Position numbers and translations under genes: made by a program
The notes under the pieces: generated by a model
Seen by the model: the letters and a program-made list of their open reading frames with translations, nothing else
The model's database searches: none
What the model was told of the DNA's origin: nothing
Assembly (NCBI GenBank): GCA_964635375.1
Contig: CAZWOU010000009.1
Location: forward strand, 10,123-74,122
Length of the DNA: 64,000 nucleotides
Source: CAZMNY01 sp964635375
GTDB taxonomy: Bacteria; Planctomycetota; Planctomycetia; Pirellulales; Pirellulaceae
Direction: 5' to 3'
In this document: piece after piece, positions 26,138 to 35,599 of the stretch
How positions within the stretch are numbered: the stretch's first letter is position 1
Layout: each line of letters starts with the position of its first letter

Positions 26138-27904
26138 TCAGCTGGTGATGATGTCGTCGACGGTCCCGCCGGAGGGAATCATCGGCAGCACATGTTCGGT
26201 GTAGGGAACCTGGATATCCAAGACGTAGGCCCCCTGGTAGGAAATCATCTCTTCCAACGCCGAACGAAGGTCCTCTCGTTTGCTCACCGTGCTCGCCCCG
26301 CAGCCATACCCTTTCGCAATCGTGACAAAGTCGGGATACCGCTCCACAACATAGTCGTCGTCGCCTTTGCCTTCCGCCTCTCGGTGGTGCGTGGGGCCCA
26401 AGTAGGTGTGGGCGCGGTTGCCATCCATGAAGCGATCCTCCCACTGGACAACCATGCCCAAGTGCTGGTTGTTCAGCAACATGACTTTGACCGGGATATT
26501 CTCACAGTGCAATGTCGCCAATTCCTGGATGTTCATTTGGAAACTGCCATCGCCATCGATGTCGATGACCAACGCATCAGGGTGGGCAATTTGAGCGCCC
26601 ATCGCGGCGGGCAAACCGAAACCCATTGTTCCCAAGCCAGAACTGGAGAGCCAAGTTCGCGGACGATCGAACTGATAATACTGGGCGCCCCACATTTGGT
26701 GCTGGCCAACGCCGACCGCAACAATCGTCTTTCGGTCTTGAGTCAATTCAGAGAGCGCTTGAATCGCGTGTTGTTGCCGAATACCTCCGAACTCTTCGTC
26801 GTATTGATACGGGCTCTCCAACTTCCACGCCTTGCAACTATCCACCCAGGCGGAAATGTCGCCCGCTGGCTCGACGATGGCGTTGAGTTGCTTTAGCGCT
26901 CTCTTGACGTCGCTAACGATGGGGATTTGGGCCGGCTTGTTCTTATTCAATTCCGAAGGGTCAATGTCGATGTGCACGATTTTCGCGCCCTTTGCGAACT
27001 CGGCCAGATTGCCAGTTACCCGGTCGTCAAAACGAACGCCGAGCGCCAGCAGCAAATCGCATTGTTGGACGGCCTTGTTGGCGTAGACGCTGCCATGCAT
27101 GCCAAGCATGTCCATGCAGAGCGGATCGGAGTTGGGAAAGACGCCGAGCCCCATGATCGTCATGGTCACCGGAATACCGGTCTTGGCGGCGAGTTCGCGC
27201 AGCTCATCGCTTGCTTCCGCTGCGATGACCCCACCGCCCGCATAGATCAACGGGCGCTTGGACGCCTTGATCACCGCCGCCACCTGTCGGATCTGCTCAT
27301 CGCTCGCTACCCGATCTTTCAAGTAGTAGCCGGGCAGATTCATCGGCTCGTCCCAAACGGGACTATGCATGGCCTCCTGCACATCCTTTGGCAAGTCAAT
27401 CAGGACCGGGCCCGGTCGCCCCGTGGTCGCGATGTGGAAAGCCTCTCGGACGATGCGAGCAAGGTCTTTGACGTCGGTCACCAAGTAGTGATGTTTCGTG
27501 ATCCCTCGGCAGACTTCGACAATCGGCGTCTCTTGAAAAGCGTCCGAACCAATCACGGGCGTCTTCACTTGCCCCGTGATGGCAATAAGCGGGATGCTGT
27601 CGAGCTTCGCGTCCGCAATCGCCGTCACCAGGTTCGTGGCGCCAGGACCGCTCGTCGCCATGCAGACGCCTGGCTTGCCCGTGGTTCGGGCATAGCCCTG
27701 GGCTGCGAAACCACCCCCCTGCTCATGCCGTGGCAGGATCGTGCGAATCTCACTCTTGTACTTCGTCAACGATTGATGAAGCGGCATACTGGCGCCGCCG
27801 GGGTAGGCGAAAATCACCTCAACGTCATGGTTGAGCAGCGATTGGACGAGAATATCCGACCCCGACGTTGGAACGCTGACGGTCGAGGTCGAGTTGGACG
27901 CCAT
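26138..27904 (-). CDS. ilvB: Acetolactate synthase, large (catalytic) subunit
   Basis: First common enzyme of valine, leucine and isoleucine synthesis; condenses pyruvate using thiamine diphosphate. The 588 residues contain the ThDP glutamate in RHEQGGGFAAQGYAR, the TSGPGATNLVT segment, and the ThDP/Mg motif IDGDGSFQMN...LLNNQHLGMV. A good AGGAG lies upstream of ATG 27904. No small subunit (ilvN) gene is in the window. A 16-bp tandem repeat array begins 45 bases upstream of the start, in the promoter region. Confidence 0.96.
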   Translation of the reverse strand: MASNSTSTVSVPTSGSDILVQSLLNHDVEVIFAYPGGASMPLHQSLTKYKSEIRTILPRHEQGGGFAAQGYARTTGKPGVCMATSGPGATNLVTAIADAKLDSIPLIAITGQVKTPVIGSDAFQETPIVEVCRGITKHHYLVTDVKDLARIVREAFHIATTGRPGPVLIDLPKDVQEAMHSPVWDEPMNLPGYYLKDRVASDEQIRQVAAVIKASKRPLIYAGGGVIAAEASDELRELAAKTGIPVTMTIMGLGVFPNSDPLCMDMLGMHGSVYANKAVQQCDLLLALGVRFDDRVTGNLAEFAKGAKIVHIDIDPSELNKNKPAQIPIVSDVKRALKQLNAIVEPAGDISAWVDSCKAWKLESPYQYDEEFGGIRQQHAIQALSELTQDRKTIVAVGVGQHQMWGAQYYQFDRPRTWLSSSGLGTMGFGLPAAMGAQIAHPDALVIDIDGDGSFQMNIQELATLHCENIPVKVMLLNNQHLGMVVQWEDRFMDGNRAHTYLGPTHHREAEGKGDDDYVVERYPDFVTIAKGYGCGASTVSKREDLRSALEEMISYQGAYVLDIQVPYTEHVLPMIPSGGTVDDIITS

Positions 27905-27948
27905 GACATAACTCCTCTTGTCTCTTGTGCTTTTGCCAATTCGGCTGG

Positions 27949-28187
27949 CCGTGCCAGTCCTTAACCGTGCCAGTCCTTAACCGTGCCAGTCCTTAACCGT
28001 GCCAGTCCTTAACCNNNNNNNNNNNNNNNNNNNNNNNNNNNNNNNNNNNNNNNNNNNNNNNNNNNNNNNNNNNNNNNNNNNNNNNNNNNNNNNNNNNNNN
28101 NNNNNNNNNNNNNNCTTAACCGTGCCAGTCCTTAACCGTGCCAGTCCTTAACCGTGCCAGTCCTTAACCACACCAGCCTCTAACCGT
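27949..28187. repeat. 16-bp tandem repeat array (CGTGCCAGTCCTTAAC), interrupted by an assembly gap
   Basis: At least four perfect or near-perfect units lie left of the gap (27949-28014) and three right of it (28115-28168), followed by decayed copies (CACACCAGCCTCTAAC) to about 28187. The units continue in the same 16-bp register pattern up to both gap edges, so the array is what stopped the assembly; the true copy number is unknown. There are no spacers, so this is not a CRISPR. Confidence 0.92.
28015..28114. other. Assembly gap, 100 N
   Basis: A placeholder-length run of N inside the 16-bp array. Confidence 0.99.
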
Positions 28188-28425
28188 ACCTTGGCGCCAA
28201 AGCGAACGCGCATACAGACTTCAGCTTATGTCATCCCCGAGGAATGTCTACCGCAAATCAGCCGGGAGCTGCCCTTCAAGGTGGAGAATGCCAGGCTAGG
28301 CAGAACCGGGATTCGTCGTTTGCGACCGCGTCGGTCCCGTCCGCGCTTCTCGAGTTGTCTTCTCAGGGACGCACGGCTACGCTGGCGGGTGAAGCCCCAC
28401 TGAACGGTCGCCGAATTTCGAAACT

Positions 28426-28464
28426 CCAAACAGCGGCGCCAAACAGCGGCGCCAAACAGCGGCC
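28426..28464. repeat. Three 13-bp tandem units (CCAAACAGCGGCG)
   Basis: Copies at 28426-28438, 28439-28451 and 28452-28464 (last base differs), in the crcB upstream region. Confidence 0.88.
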
Positions 28465-28565
28465 AGCCCGCAGGCGTGTGTGGTGCGGCCAATGCACCTT
28501 CCTCGCCATCAGGCGGCATTATCGTTCATCGACGTGTTCCATTCATTAGAGAATCGTTTCTACGA

Positions 28566-28958
28566 ATGAAAGAGCTATTTGCTATCGCCGTGGGCGGCGC
28601 TGCAGGGGCCGTCGCTCGCTATTTGGTCAGGCTGTTGGCCGATCGATACGTGGGCCAAGAGTTTCCTTGGGGAACCTTCTTCGTCAACGTCGCCGGCTGT
28701 TTTCTGTTGGGAATTGTGGCGGCGATTGGGATGGCCCGTCGCGACGTGCCGGCGTATATCCAGCACGGCGTCGCAATCGGATTCTTGGGCGCTTTGACCA
28801 CGTTTTCAACATTTGGATTCGAGACTTTTCGCCGCATGGAAGACGGGAAGTGGGCGCTGGCCTTCTCCAACATCGCTGCGAATCTGTTGATTGGCCTGCT
28901 CGCCGTATGGCTTGGACTGCTACTGGGCAAGTCTCTGTTTGGCGTCGCTGGAGAGTGA
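28566..28958 (+). CDS. crcB: Fluoride exporter CrcB/Fluc
   Basis: A 130-residue, four-helix membrane protein that exports fluoride as a dual-topology dimer. The start at 28566 gives the family N-terminus MKELFAIAVGGAAGAVARYL; the longer frame from 28476 adds unrelated residues. Motifs: GGAAGAVARY, WGTFFVNVAGCFLLG (the conserved TFxVN asparagine) and GFLGALTTFSTFGFE (the phenylalanine-box and sodium-site threonines). No fluoride riboswitch core is visible upstream. uvrA converges on it 87 bases downstream. Confidence 0.95.
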   Translation: MKELFAIAVGGAAGAVARYLVRLLADRYVGQEFPWGTFFVNVAGCFLLGIVAAIGMARRDVPAYIQHGVAIGFLGALTTFSTFGFETFRRMEDGKWALAFSNIAANLLIGLLAVWLGLLLGKSLFGVAGE

Positions 28959-29045
28959 GACAAGACGCTTTAGGGGAAGCTTGCCTACTTGTCTCAGGTT
29001 CAACGTTGCTGCCGCGTCTACTGGTCCGCGTCTGCTGGTCCGTGT

Positions 29046-31910
29046 CTACTTTGCCAGTTGCGGTGCGAGAAAGCGACCGGTGTGATTATCCTTGATCTCG
29101 GCGATCAACTCGGGCGGCCCCTCCGCTACCAGATGGCCACCCGCCTCACCGCCTTCCGGCCCCAGATCAACAAGCCAGTCAGCGCACTTGATAACGTCCA
29201 AGTTGTGTTCGATCACGATCACGGTGTTCCCGCGATCAACGAGTTTTCCCAGCACTTCAAGCAGTTTTCGGATGTCGTCGAAGTGCAGGCCGGTCGTCGG
29301 TTCGTCCAGAAGATAGAGCGTCTTCCCTGTGTCGACTCGCGCCAATTGGGTCGCCAGCTTGACCCGTTGGGCCTCGCCTCCAGAGAGCGTCGTGGATGGT
29401 TGTCCAAGTTTGACGTAGCCCAAGCCGACATCGGCAAGCGATTCGAGCAAGCGGTGGATCTGAGAGAAGTTCTCGAAGAACTCGCATGCTTGACCCACCG
29501 ACATTTCCAGTACGTCCGCTATCGACTTGCCTCGGTAACGGACTTGCAGCGTCTGCCGATTGAAACGCTTGGCGTTGCATTCTCCGCAGACCACGTACAG
29601 GTCGGAGAGAAAGCTCATTTCGATCTTTTGGGTACCTTGTCCCTGACAGGCTTCGCAACGACCGCCTTTGACATTGAAACTAAAACGGCTCGCCTTGTAT
29701 CCGCGTTGTTTGGAGTCTCGGGTCCCGGCGAAAACTTTGCGAATTTCGTCAAACACTCCGGTATAGGTGGCCGGGTTGCTGCGCGGAGTGCGGCCGATCG
29801 GCGATTGATCGATCTCGATCACCTTATCGATCTGACTGGCGCCGCGCAGTCCTGAGTGGGGGCCCGGTTTGGGCCCGACGCCGCCCAATCGGCGTTTGAG
29901 AGCTCGGGCCACGGTTTCGTTGATCAACGAGCTCTTGCCAGATCCGCTGACTCCAGTGACGCAGACCAACGCACCCAAGGGAAACCGCACGTCGATGTTC
30001 TTTAGGTTGTTGGTCGCGGCGCCGGTCAAGTGCAAGGACCTCGACTTGGCGGTCCGTCGTCGCGACTTTGGCACGTCAATGCATTTGGCGCCGCTGAGAT
30101 ACTGTCCGGTAATCGAAGCCGGGTCCGCTGCAACTTGGTCAGGGGACCCCACGGAGACGATGCTTCCGCCCAACTCTCCCGCGCCGGGGCCCATATCGAT
30201 CAGTTGATCCGCCTCGCGCATCATCGACTCGTCGTGCTCGACAATCAACACGCTGTTTCCCATCTGCTGCAAGTCCCTCAGCGCGCCGATCAAGCGACCG
30301 TTATCGCGAGGGTGCAGCCCGATGGAGGGTTCGTCGAGCACGTAGCAGACGCCGACGAGCGACGATCCGATGCTCGTGGCCAACCGCACTCGCTGCAATT
30401 CGCCCCCGCTCAGCGTATCGGCTGGGCGGTCGAGCGTCAGATAGCCCACGCCGACCTTATCGAGGAACGCCAGTCGCTTGGAGATTTCTTCTAGCAGCGG
30501 TCTGGCGATGGGGAGCTGCGACGCGTCCGCCTCAATACCGTCGAAGAAGACTCGAGCTCGTTCGACCGATAAGGCGGTCATCTCCTGGATCGCCAGCCCG
30601 GCGTAACGGACACTTGAGGCCTCTTTTCGCAATCTCGAACCGTTGCATTCGAGGCATTCGACCTCGCCGCGAAACGCGGTGAGCTGTTCTTGCTTGGATT
30701 TCTTCGTGGCCGTCGCGAGTTCCTTCTCCAGGGCAATCAGCAACCCTTCGAACTTTCCATTGCTGCCGTGAAACAGTTTCTCCAAGAGCTGCGGCTTCCA
30801 CTCGGCGAGCGGCAGATCCCAGCCAAACCCCTTCAACTTGGCCAGGCTCGTCAACTCGCTCCGGCGTTTCTTCATGGCGGCGGGCGAGAGGTTTCGCCAA
30901 GGGGCGATCGCGCCGCCATCGATTGACAACGAATAGTCGGGAACGATCAACTCGGGGTCGAATTGACGTTTGACGCCGAATCCTTCGCACTCCGGGCAAA
31001 CGCCGTACGGGCTGTTGAAGCTGAACGTCCGCGGTTCGAGTTCTTCATAGCTAATGTCACACGTCGGGCAGGCGTAGAGCGTGCTGAACAGCTTGTCGAT
31101 CCAAGTGCCTCGTGGGTTCTGTTCGTTTGTCTGTTCTTCATCGAGGTAGCATACCGAGCAGAGTCCGTCGCCATAGCGAAGCGCCAATTGAAGCGACTCG
31201 GCGACTCGACTGCGAACGCCGTCTCGGATGATGACGCGATCGACGACCGCATCAATGTGGTGCACCTTACGTGGCTCCAGCTCCGGCAGATTCTCCATGT
31301 CGAAGATTTCGTTGTCGATGCGAGCTCTAACGAATCCGGCCTTGCGTATGCGGGCCAAGACATCCTTGTGGGCGCCGCGGCGGCCGCGAATCAAGGGCGC
31401 TAAGATCATCGTCTTGCAACCATCGGGCAACTGCATCAGTCGCTCGTGAACTTGCTCCAAGGAGAATTGCTGAATCGGAGAACCGCATCCGTAGCATTCA
31501 GGCTCGCCAAGCCGAGCCATCAACAAACGCAAGTAGTCGTAGACTTCCGTGACTGTGGCCACGGTGCTGCGCGGGTTGTGGCTGCCGGGCCGTTGATCGA
31601 TGCAGATCGTCGGTTGCAGACCATCGATCAAGTCGACATCCGGGCGCTCTAACTGATGAAGAAACTGGCGAGCGTAAACCGAGAGACTCTCGATGTACTG
31701 TCGCTGACCTTCCGCGTACAGAGTGTCAAACGCCAAACTGCTCTTGCCAGACCCGCTGGGTCCCGTGATCACAACCAACTTGCGGCGCTCGATGTCTAAA
31801 TCGACATCTTTGAGATTGTGCACCCTGGCGCCGCGAATGCGAAGCTGCGGCGACCGCCCATTTGTGCTGGGCGAAACGGAAACCGGGTCAGTCGGCGACG
31901 TGTGCGGCAT
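29046..31910 (-). CDS. uvrA: Excinuclease ABC subunit A
   Basis: Damage-recognition ATPase of nucleotide excision repair. From ATG 31910 the product is 954 residues, normal for UvrA; an upstream in-frame start at 32003 would add 31 non-conserved residues. Two ABC modules are visible: Walker A GPSGSGKSS (about 50-58) and GVSGSGKSS, signatures DTLSGGELQRV and TTLSGGEAQRV, Walker B VLDEPSIGLHP and LLDEPTTGLH. Zinc-binding cysteines occur in ACPTCDIS...CPECEGFG, ECLECNGSR and in the second module GGRCEACQGQG...CGECNAKR. No uvrB or uvrC is nearby. The ribosome site is not evident. Confidence 0.97.
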   Translation of the reverse strand: MPHTSPTDPVSVSPSTNGRSPQLRIRGARVHNLKDVDLDIERRKLVVITGPSGSGKSSLAFDTLYAEGQRQYIESLSVYARQFLHQLERPDVDLIDGLQPTICIDQRPGSHNPRSTVATVTEVYDYLRLLMARLGEPECYGCGSPIQQFSLEQVHERLMQLPDGCKTMILAPLIRGRRGAHKDVLARIRKAGFVRARIDNEIFDMENLPELEPRKVHHIDAVVDRVIIRDGVRSRVAESLQLALRYGDGLCSVCYLDEEQTNEQNPRGTWIDKLFSTLYACPTCDISYEELEPRTFSFNSPYGVCPECEGFGVKRQFDPELIVPDYSLSIDGGAIAPWRNLSPAAMKKRRSELTSLAKLKGFGWDLPLAEWKPQLLEKLFHGSNGKFEGLLIALEKELATATKKSKQEQLTAFRGEVECLECNGSRLRKEASSVRYAGLAIQEMTALSVERARVFFDGIEADASQLPIARPLLEEISKRLAFLDKVGVGYLTLDRPADTLSGGELQRVRLATSIGSSLVGVCYVLDEPSIGLHPRDNGRLIGALRDLQQMGNSVLIVEHDESMMREADQLIDMGPGAGELGGSIVSVGSPDQVAADPASITGQYLSGAKCIDVPKSRRRTAKSRSLHLTGAATNNLKNIDVRFPLGALVCVTGVSGSGKSSLINETVARALKRRLGGVGPKPGPHSGLRGASQIDKVIEIDQSPIGRTPRSNPATYTGVFDEIRKVFAGTRDSKQRGYKASRFSFNVKGGRCEACQGQGTQKIEMSFLSDLYVVCGECNAKRFNRQTLQVRYRGKSIADVLEMSVGQACEFFENFSQIHRLLESLADVGLGYVKLGQPSTTLSGGEAQRVKLATQLARVDTGKTLYLLDEPTTGLHFDDIRKLLEVLGKLVDRGNTVIVIEHNLDVIKCADWLVDLGPEGGEAGGHLVAEGPPELIAEIKDNHTGRFLAPQLAK

Positions 31911-32167
31911 GCAGACGTAGTTGTTATGAACAATGAACCGCGAGGCCAGCGCCTCAATTCGTCCTCGCCGCAACTCCGTGCGGTTCAGCGGGTCGCAGAT
32001 CACCCTCAGGACAACACCCGTCGGACAACGCTACGACCACTCGCTATGCGGCCCATTTTGGTCGATCGGCAAACCCTCTAGCCTACCATTGGCCAACCGC
32101 GGTTGCGAGAGTGGAGAGAGTCGAGGTGATTGGGTTATACTTGAGAGCAAGTCAGGGCCGCGATGCA

Positions 32168-33634
32168 ATGCCCGATTTCCAGCCGCTCGATTTCCAGCCA
32201 CTCGATTTCCAACCACTCGATTTCCAACCACGCTCCTCGCGACCCAGAGAGGGAAACCCAGACGTGCTCCGAACTACTGGTGAACGAGGCGGCGGCGTTT
32301 CCCGGCGAGCGATGCTCCAAGCGGGTCTGCTAGGCGGGGGCGTCTGCGGTGGTTTCGGCCTCGCAGAACTGTCGCGACTGCAAGCCGAAGACGCTGTCTC
32401 GACGGGTGCATCGACGGGCGCCGATACTAACGTGATACTGTTTTGGCTGAGTGGCGGACCCGGCCATATGGAAACCTGGGACCCCAAGCCGAACGCACCC
32501 GCCGAGTTTCGCGGGCCGTTCGGGGCGATCCGCACCAGCGTGACAGGAATCGAATTCGGCGAATTGCTTCCAAAGACGGCCGCTTTGATGGAACATCTGG
32601 CTGTGTTGCGGACGGTCAACCACGGCTCGGGCGACCACACCAAGGGCAACCACTGGATGCTGACCGGTTTTGAAGGACCTGCATTCAACGCGCCGGACAA
32701 TCGAGTCCAGCGACGGCCTTCGATTGGCTCCGCCTCCGCTCGACTGCGAGGCGCGAACCGACCTGGCATGCCTCCCTATATCGGCGTTCCCCATTTGCGT
32801 GGCGGCACCGACAACCTATTCCACTACGCCTCTTACCTGGGCGGCGGATACAATCCGTTTGTGGTGAATTCAGATCCCAACACCACGAACTTTGCCGTGC
32901 GAAACCTCTCCTTGCCCAAAGATCTCTCCTTGAGTCGGTTGGAGAGCCGTCGCGAGCTGCTGGCCTCCTTTGATCGCACCACGACTCGTCTCGAACCGGC
33001 CATGTCCGACGTCGATAAGCACTTGCAAAACGCCTTTGAGTTACTGTCGAGCCCAGGTGTTCGCGAGGCGTTTGACATTACTGCCGAATCGGTGCGCACG
33101 CGGGACGACTACGGCCGACATACGTTTGGCCAAAGCGCCTTGTTGGCTCGCCGCCTGGTCGAACGGGGCGTCACCTTCGCCACAGTCAACTGCGTGCCCT
33201 GGGACCACCACGGCTCGGCCAATCGACTAAAGACGGAAGAGGGCGGCAAGCTGCTGATTCCGCCGCTTGATCAAGCCATCGCGGCTTTGATTCGCGATCT
33301 GATCGACCGAGGCATGTACGAGAAGACGCTGATTGTCGCTATGGGCGAATTCGGGCGCACGCCTCGGATTAATAAGTACGCTGGCCGCGATCATTGGGGC
33401 CGCACCTTCAGCGTCCTCATGGGGTCGGGCGGCATGCGGATGGGCCAAGTCGTTGGTCGCTCCAACTCGCGAGGCGAAAGCGTTGTAGAGCGATCGTTGA
33501 CTCCGCAAGACGTCGCCGCCACGATCTACCATCACCTTGGCATCAACGCTCGCAACGTCACTTTTCCCGACCGCCTTGATCGAGCCATGTACCTGCTCGA
33601 CACGGGCCAGCCGATTCGCGAGCTTGTCGGCTAG
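32168..33634 (+). CDS. DUF1501 family protein, Tat-exported
   Basis: A sulfatase-fold family protein of unknown function, 488 residues from ATG 32168. The twin-arginine signal VSRRAMLQAGLLGGGVCGGF is near residue 50, and the conserved LFWLSGGPGHMETWDPKP, HTKGNHWML and EFGRTPRIN...GRDHW motifs are intact. The first 20 codons after ATG are a tandem DNA repeat translated as (FQPLD)n, unusual before a Tat signal; an in-frame GTG at 32264, with GAGAGGG upstream, would remove it and give a normal N-terminus. I cannot decide between them. Unlike the other two DUF1501 genes here it has no adjacent PSD1 partner. Confidence 0.88.
   Translation: MPDFQPLDFQPLDFQPLDFQPRSSRPREGNPDVLRTTGERGGGVSRRAMLQAGLLGGGVCGGFGLAELSRLQAEDAVSTGASTGADTNVILFWLSGGPGHMETWDPKPNAPAEFRGPFGAIRTSVTGIEFGELLPKTAALMEHLAVLRTVNHGSGDHTKGNHWMLTGFEGPAFNAPDNRVQRRPSIGSASARLRGANRPGMPPYIGVPHLRGGTDNLFHYASYLGGGYNPFVVNSDPNTTNFAVRNLSLPKDLSLSRLESRRELLASFDRTTTRLEPAMSDVDKHLQNAFELLSSPGVREAFDITAESVRTRDDYGRHTFGQSALLARRLVERGVTFATVNCVPWDHHGSANRLKTEEGGKLLIPPLDQAIAALIRDLIDRGMYEKTLIVAMGEFGRTPRINKYAGRDHWGRTFSVLMGSGGMRMGQVVGRSNSRGESVVERSLTPQDVAATIYHHLGINARNVTFPDRLDRAMYLLDTGQPIRELVG
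32171..32230. repeat. 15-bp tandem repeat (CTCGATTTCCARCCA), four units
   Basis: Four near-identical units run from 32171 to about 32230. They are either the 5' leader of, or the first codons of, the DUF1501 gene. Confidence 0.9.
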
Positions 33635-33656
33635 CGACGCCTGCTCCTGACGCCGG

Positions 33657-34574
33657 TCAGAGGTTCCCAGTTTCAGCCATGAAGATGCAGCCGGCGTTGT
33701 CATGCTCTTTCTGACGCTCGGCCGACATGTGTTCAACGGCCGTCGTGAGCACCAATCGCAGACGGCCTTTGAACTCGACCAACTGGGGACAAGTGACTTG
33801 AGGCGAGCGAGGGCAACGCCATTCGGTTTCGATCTCTCCGCTGGCCAGGTTGTATTGCCGAGCGACTCCGTAGGGTGCGTCCTGTGGGTTGTAGAACGCG
33901 ATGATCAGGCTTTCGCCGTCGGGGGTCTCGATCATCCCATCGGGAAACATCGACTCGGCCGTCAAGTCGAGCACCGTTTCAGCTAGGCCCAGCTTTCCCG
34001 CGTCGACATCGAGCGAATAGCGAACGACTTTTTGGGTCGGCGTGTCGATATCGAGCAGCGTCCAGCCGTCCTCGGTCGCTCGAATTACTTTCCCATTGGA
34101 GCAGGTTTGATCGTCACGGAGACGAATCGTCGCTTGATCCGAGGACCGCCAGAGGTAGAGCCCCGCTTTCTTTTCAGCGAACTTGAGGTCCTTGCACCCG
34201 AACACGTAGCCCTCAGCGAAGGCGACGCCATCGTTGATAATCGTGCCCTCCACGTCGGCGTCGACCTCATCTGAGAGAACCTGGCTTTCGCCGGTCGCCA
34301 GATTGACGCGTTGCAGATGGCGTTCCAGACCGACCACAAAAACATCGGGCTCGTCGGCGGGAAAGGCAAACCCAGGACGACCGGTCAAAGGGACGCTTCG
34401 ATTTCGCCCGTCGTCTAGCGATAGCACGTTGATCGAGCCGATGGGTGAATCGCCTCCGTGTTGAATCGCCACCCAACTAACGATCCCAGGACCCAAAGGG
34501 TACGGCCCTTCCGGCAAGAACCGCAATTGATCGAGGTCAGGTCGAAAAAGAACCTCAGCTTCGATAGTCTTCAT
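33657..34574 (-). CDS. SMP-30/gluconolactonase-like beta-propeller protein
   Basis: A 305-residue six-bladed propeller of the SMP-30 family, with metal-site-type motifs INDGVAFAEGYVFGCKD, SNGKVI and MFPDGMIETPDGESLIIAFY. It has no signal peptide, so it is probably cytoplasmic. Lactone hydrolysis in sugar catabolism is the typical activity; the substrate is not predictable. GAGGAC lies upstream of the ATG. It follows the single-domain esterase gene on the same strand, 65 bases apart, and may share its transcript. Confidence 0.85.
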   Translation of the reverse strand: MKTIEAEVLFRPDLDQLRFLPEGPYPLGPGIVSWVAIQHGGDSPIGSINVLSLDDGRNRSVPLTGRPGFAFPADEPDVFVVGLERHLQRVNLATGESQVLSDEVDADVEGTIINDGVAFAEGYVFGCKDLKFAEKKAGLYLWRSSDQATIRLRDDQTCSNGKVIRATEDGWTLLDIDTPTQKVVRYSLDVDAGKLGLAETVLDLTAESMFPDGMIETPDGESLIIAFYNPQDAPYGVARQYNLASGEIETEWRCPRSPQVTCPQLVEFKGRLRLVLTTAVEHMSAERQKEHDNAGCIFMAETGNL

Positions 34575-34639
34575 GACAAGTCCTCTTCATCGCCCTTGGC
34601 TAAGGTAAATCGAATCACAGCGTTCCAAGGCAACAGGCC

Positions 34640-35569
34640 CTATTGCCCTTCGGGCGACTTCCATTTGTCGATGGTTGGTTCGCCTTGCAGGTATCCGAGG
34701 TCGACGAGAAACCGGTCCATCTCGCCAACGGTGAGCAGGAAATGTTGGTTGCTCTTCGAGCGATTGAAGAACCCGTGGGGTTGGTTCTTGTAGACGTGCA
34801 GGTCGCATCGCGACCCGACTGCTTCCATTTTTTCTTGATACGTCTTCGCTGTTGAAACGGGCACCAGTTTGTCTTTGTCGCCGAGGAACACGATCGTGGG
34901 CGGCGCGCCTTTGCGAATGTTGTGCATCGGCGAGATTTCTTGGTAGCGGTCTTTAACTCGCGAGTAGCCGTATCCGCTCGGGCCGTTGTCGTACACGGGG
35001 TTAAACAGTGCGAGCGCATTCGGTTTGGAGCTGACAGCGGGGTCTTCCTTTGGCTCGTCTAGGCCTGGCACGTTTCCCGTTGCAGCGGCCACATGGCCTC
35101 CGGCTGAGCCGCCGCCAGCAGCGATGCGATTGGGGTCGATCCCCAGTCGCGAGGCGCTCTCTCGCAGCCAACGCACGGCGGATTTTCCATCGCTGACGCA
35201 CTCAAATGGCGTTGTTTTGTGCCGCGATGCGACTCGGTAGTCGGCCACGGCCGCCACCATGCCGCGTGACGCAAGGTATTGTGAATGCTCGGCGAACTGC
35301 TTTGGGCTGCCGCCGTTCCAGCCGCCTCCAAAGAAGAAAACGATAGCCGGCGTGCGATCGGTTGACTTGTGTTCGGCGGGAAAGAAGAGGTACAAGTAGA
35401 GCTCGACGTCGCCGACCTTCTTGAATACTGTTGGCTTGGCGCCTTTGAACTTGAGAGGCGCGGCCGATCGCTTTTGCTGCCCAAACGCTGTTGATGCTGA
35501 TGCCGTCAGCAGCAACGCGAAGCAGAGAATAGCCTGGCCGCACAAGCGGTTCGTTCGTCGATCCAACAT
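34640..35569 (-). CDS. Secreted alpha/beta-hydrolase (BD-FAE/acetyl-esterase-like)
   Basis: A 309-residue exported esterase. The start has GAGGA seven bases upstream; a signal peptide follows (CGQAILCFALLLTASASTAFG). The oxyanion strand VFFFGGGWNGGSP and nucleophile elbow GGGSAGGH are clear, with a late His in NQPHGFFN and Asp in FLGDKDKLVP completing the triad. It is clearly paralogous to the first domain of the two-domain esterase at 36399-38186, sharing the CVSDxKSAxRW and IDPNRI-type stretches. It probably deacetylates or de-feruloylates polysaccharides. Confidence 0.92.
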   Translation of the reverse strand: MLDRRTNRLCGQAILCFALLLTASASTAFGQQKRSAAPLKFKGAKPTVFKKVGDVELYLYLFFPAEHKSTDRTPAIVFFFGGGWNGGSPKQFAEHSQYLASRGMVAAVADYRVASRHKTTPFECVSDGKSAVRWLRESASRLGIDPNRIAAGGGSAGGHVAAATGNVPGLDEPKEDPAVSSKPNALALFNPVYDNGPSGYGYSRVKDRYQEISPMHNIRKGAPPTIVFLGDKDKLVPVSTAKTYQEKMEAVGSRCDLHVYKNQPHGFFNRSKSNQHFLLTVGEMDRFLVDLGYLQGEPTIDKWKSPEGQ

Positions 35570-35599
35570 CAGAATTCCTCGGCGGTATGGAGTAGAGAG

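Larger units (their letters stand above)
27905..28565. other. Intergenic region with repeats and an assembly gap, ilvB-crcB
   Basis: Divergent spacer of about 660 bases including 100 N. It holds the 16-bp array (27949-28187), a 13-bp triplet (28426-28464) and otherwise no recognisable element. I looked for a fluoride riboswitch before crcB and did not find its conserved core. Short frames on both strands lack ribosome sites. Confidence 0.6.

Noticed and set aside
26927..27964. 345-codon frame antisense to ilvB
   Set aside because: Shadow of a well-conserved gene; the translation is rich in Arg/His and has no family motif.
27949..28187. CRISPR array
   Set aside because: The 16-bp units are directly adjacent with no spacers, and no cas genes are present.
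28190..28565. Fluoride riboswitch upstream of crcB
   Set aside because: No stretch matches the conserved riboswitch core (GGNGAUGG-like start with a downstream pseudoknot partner). Only a GCCATCAGGCGGC-like string is present.
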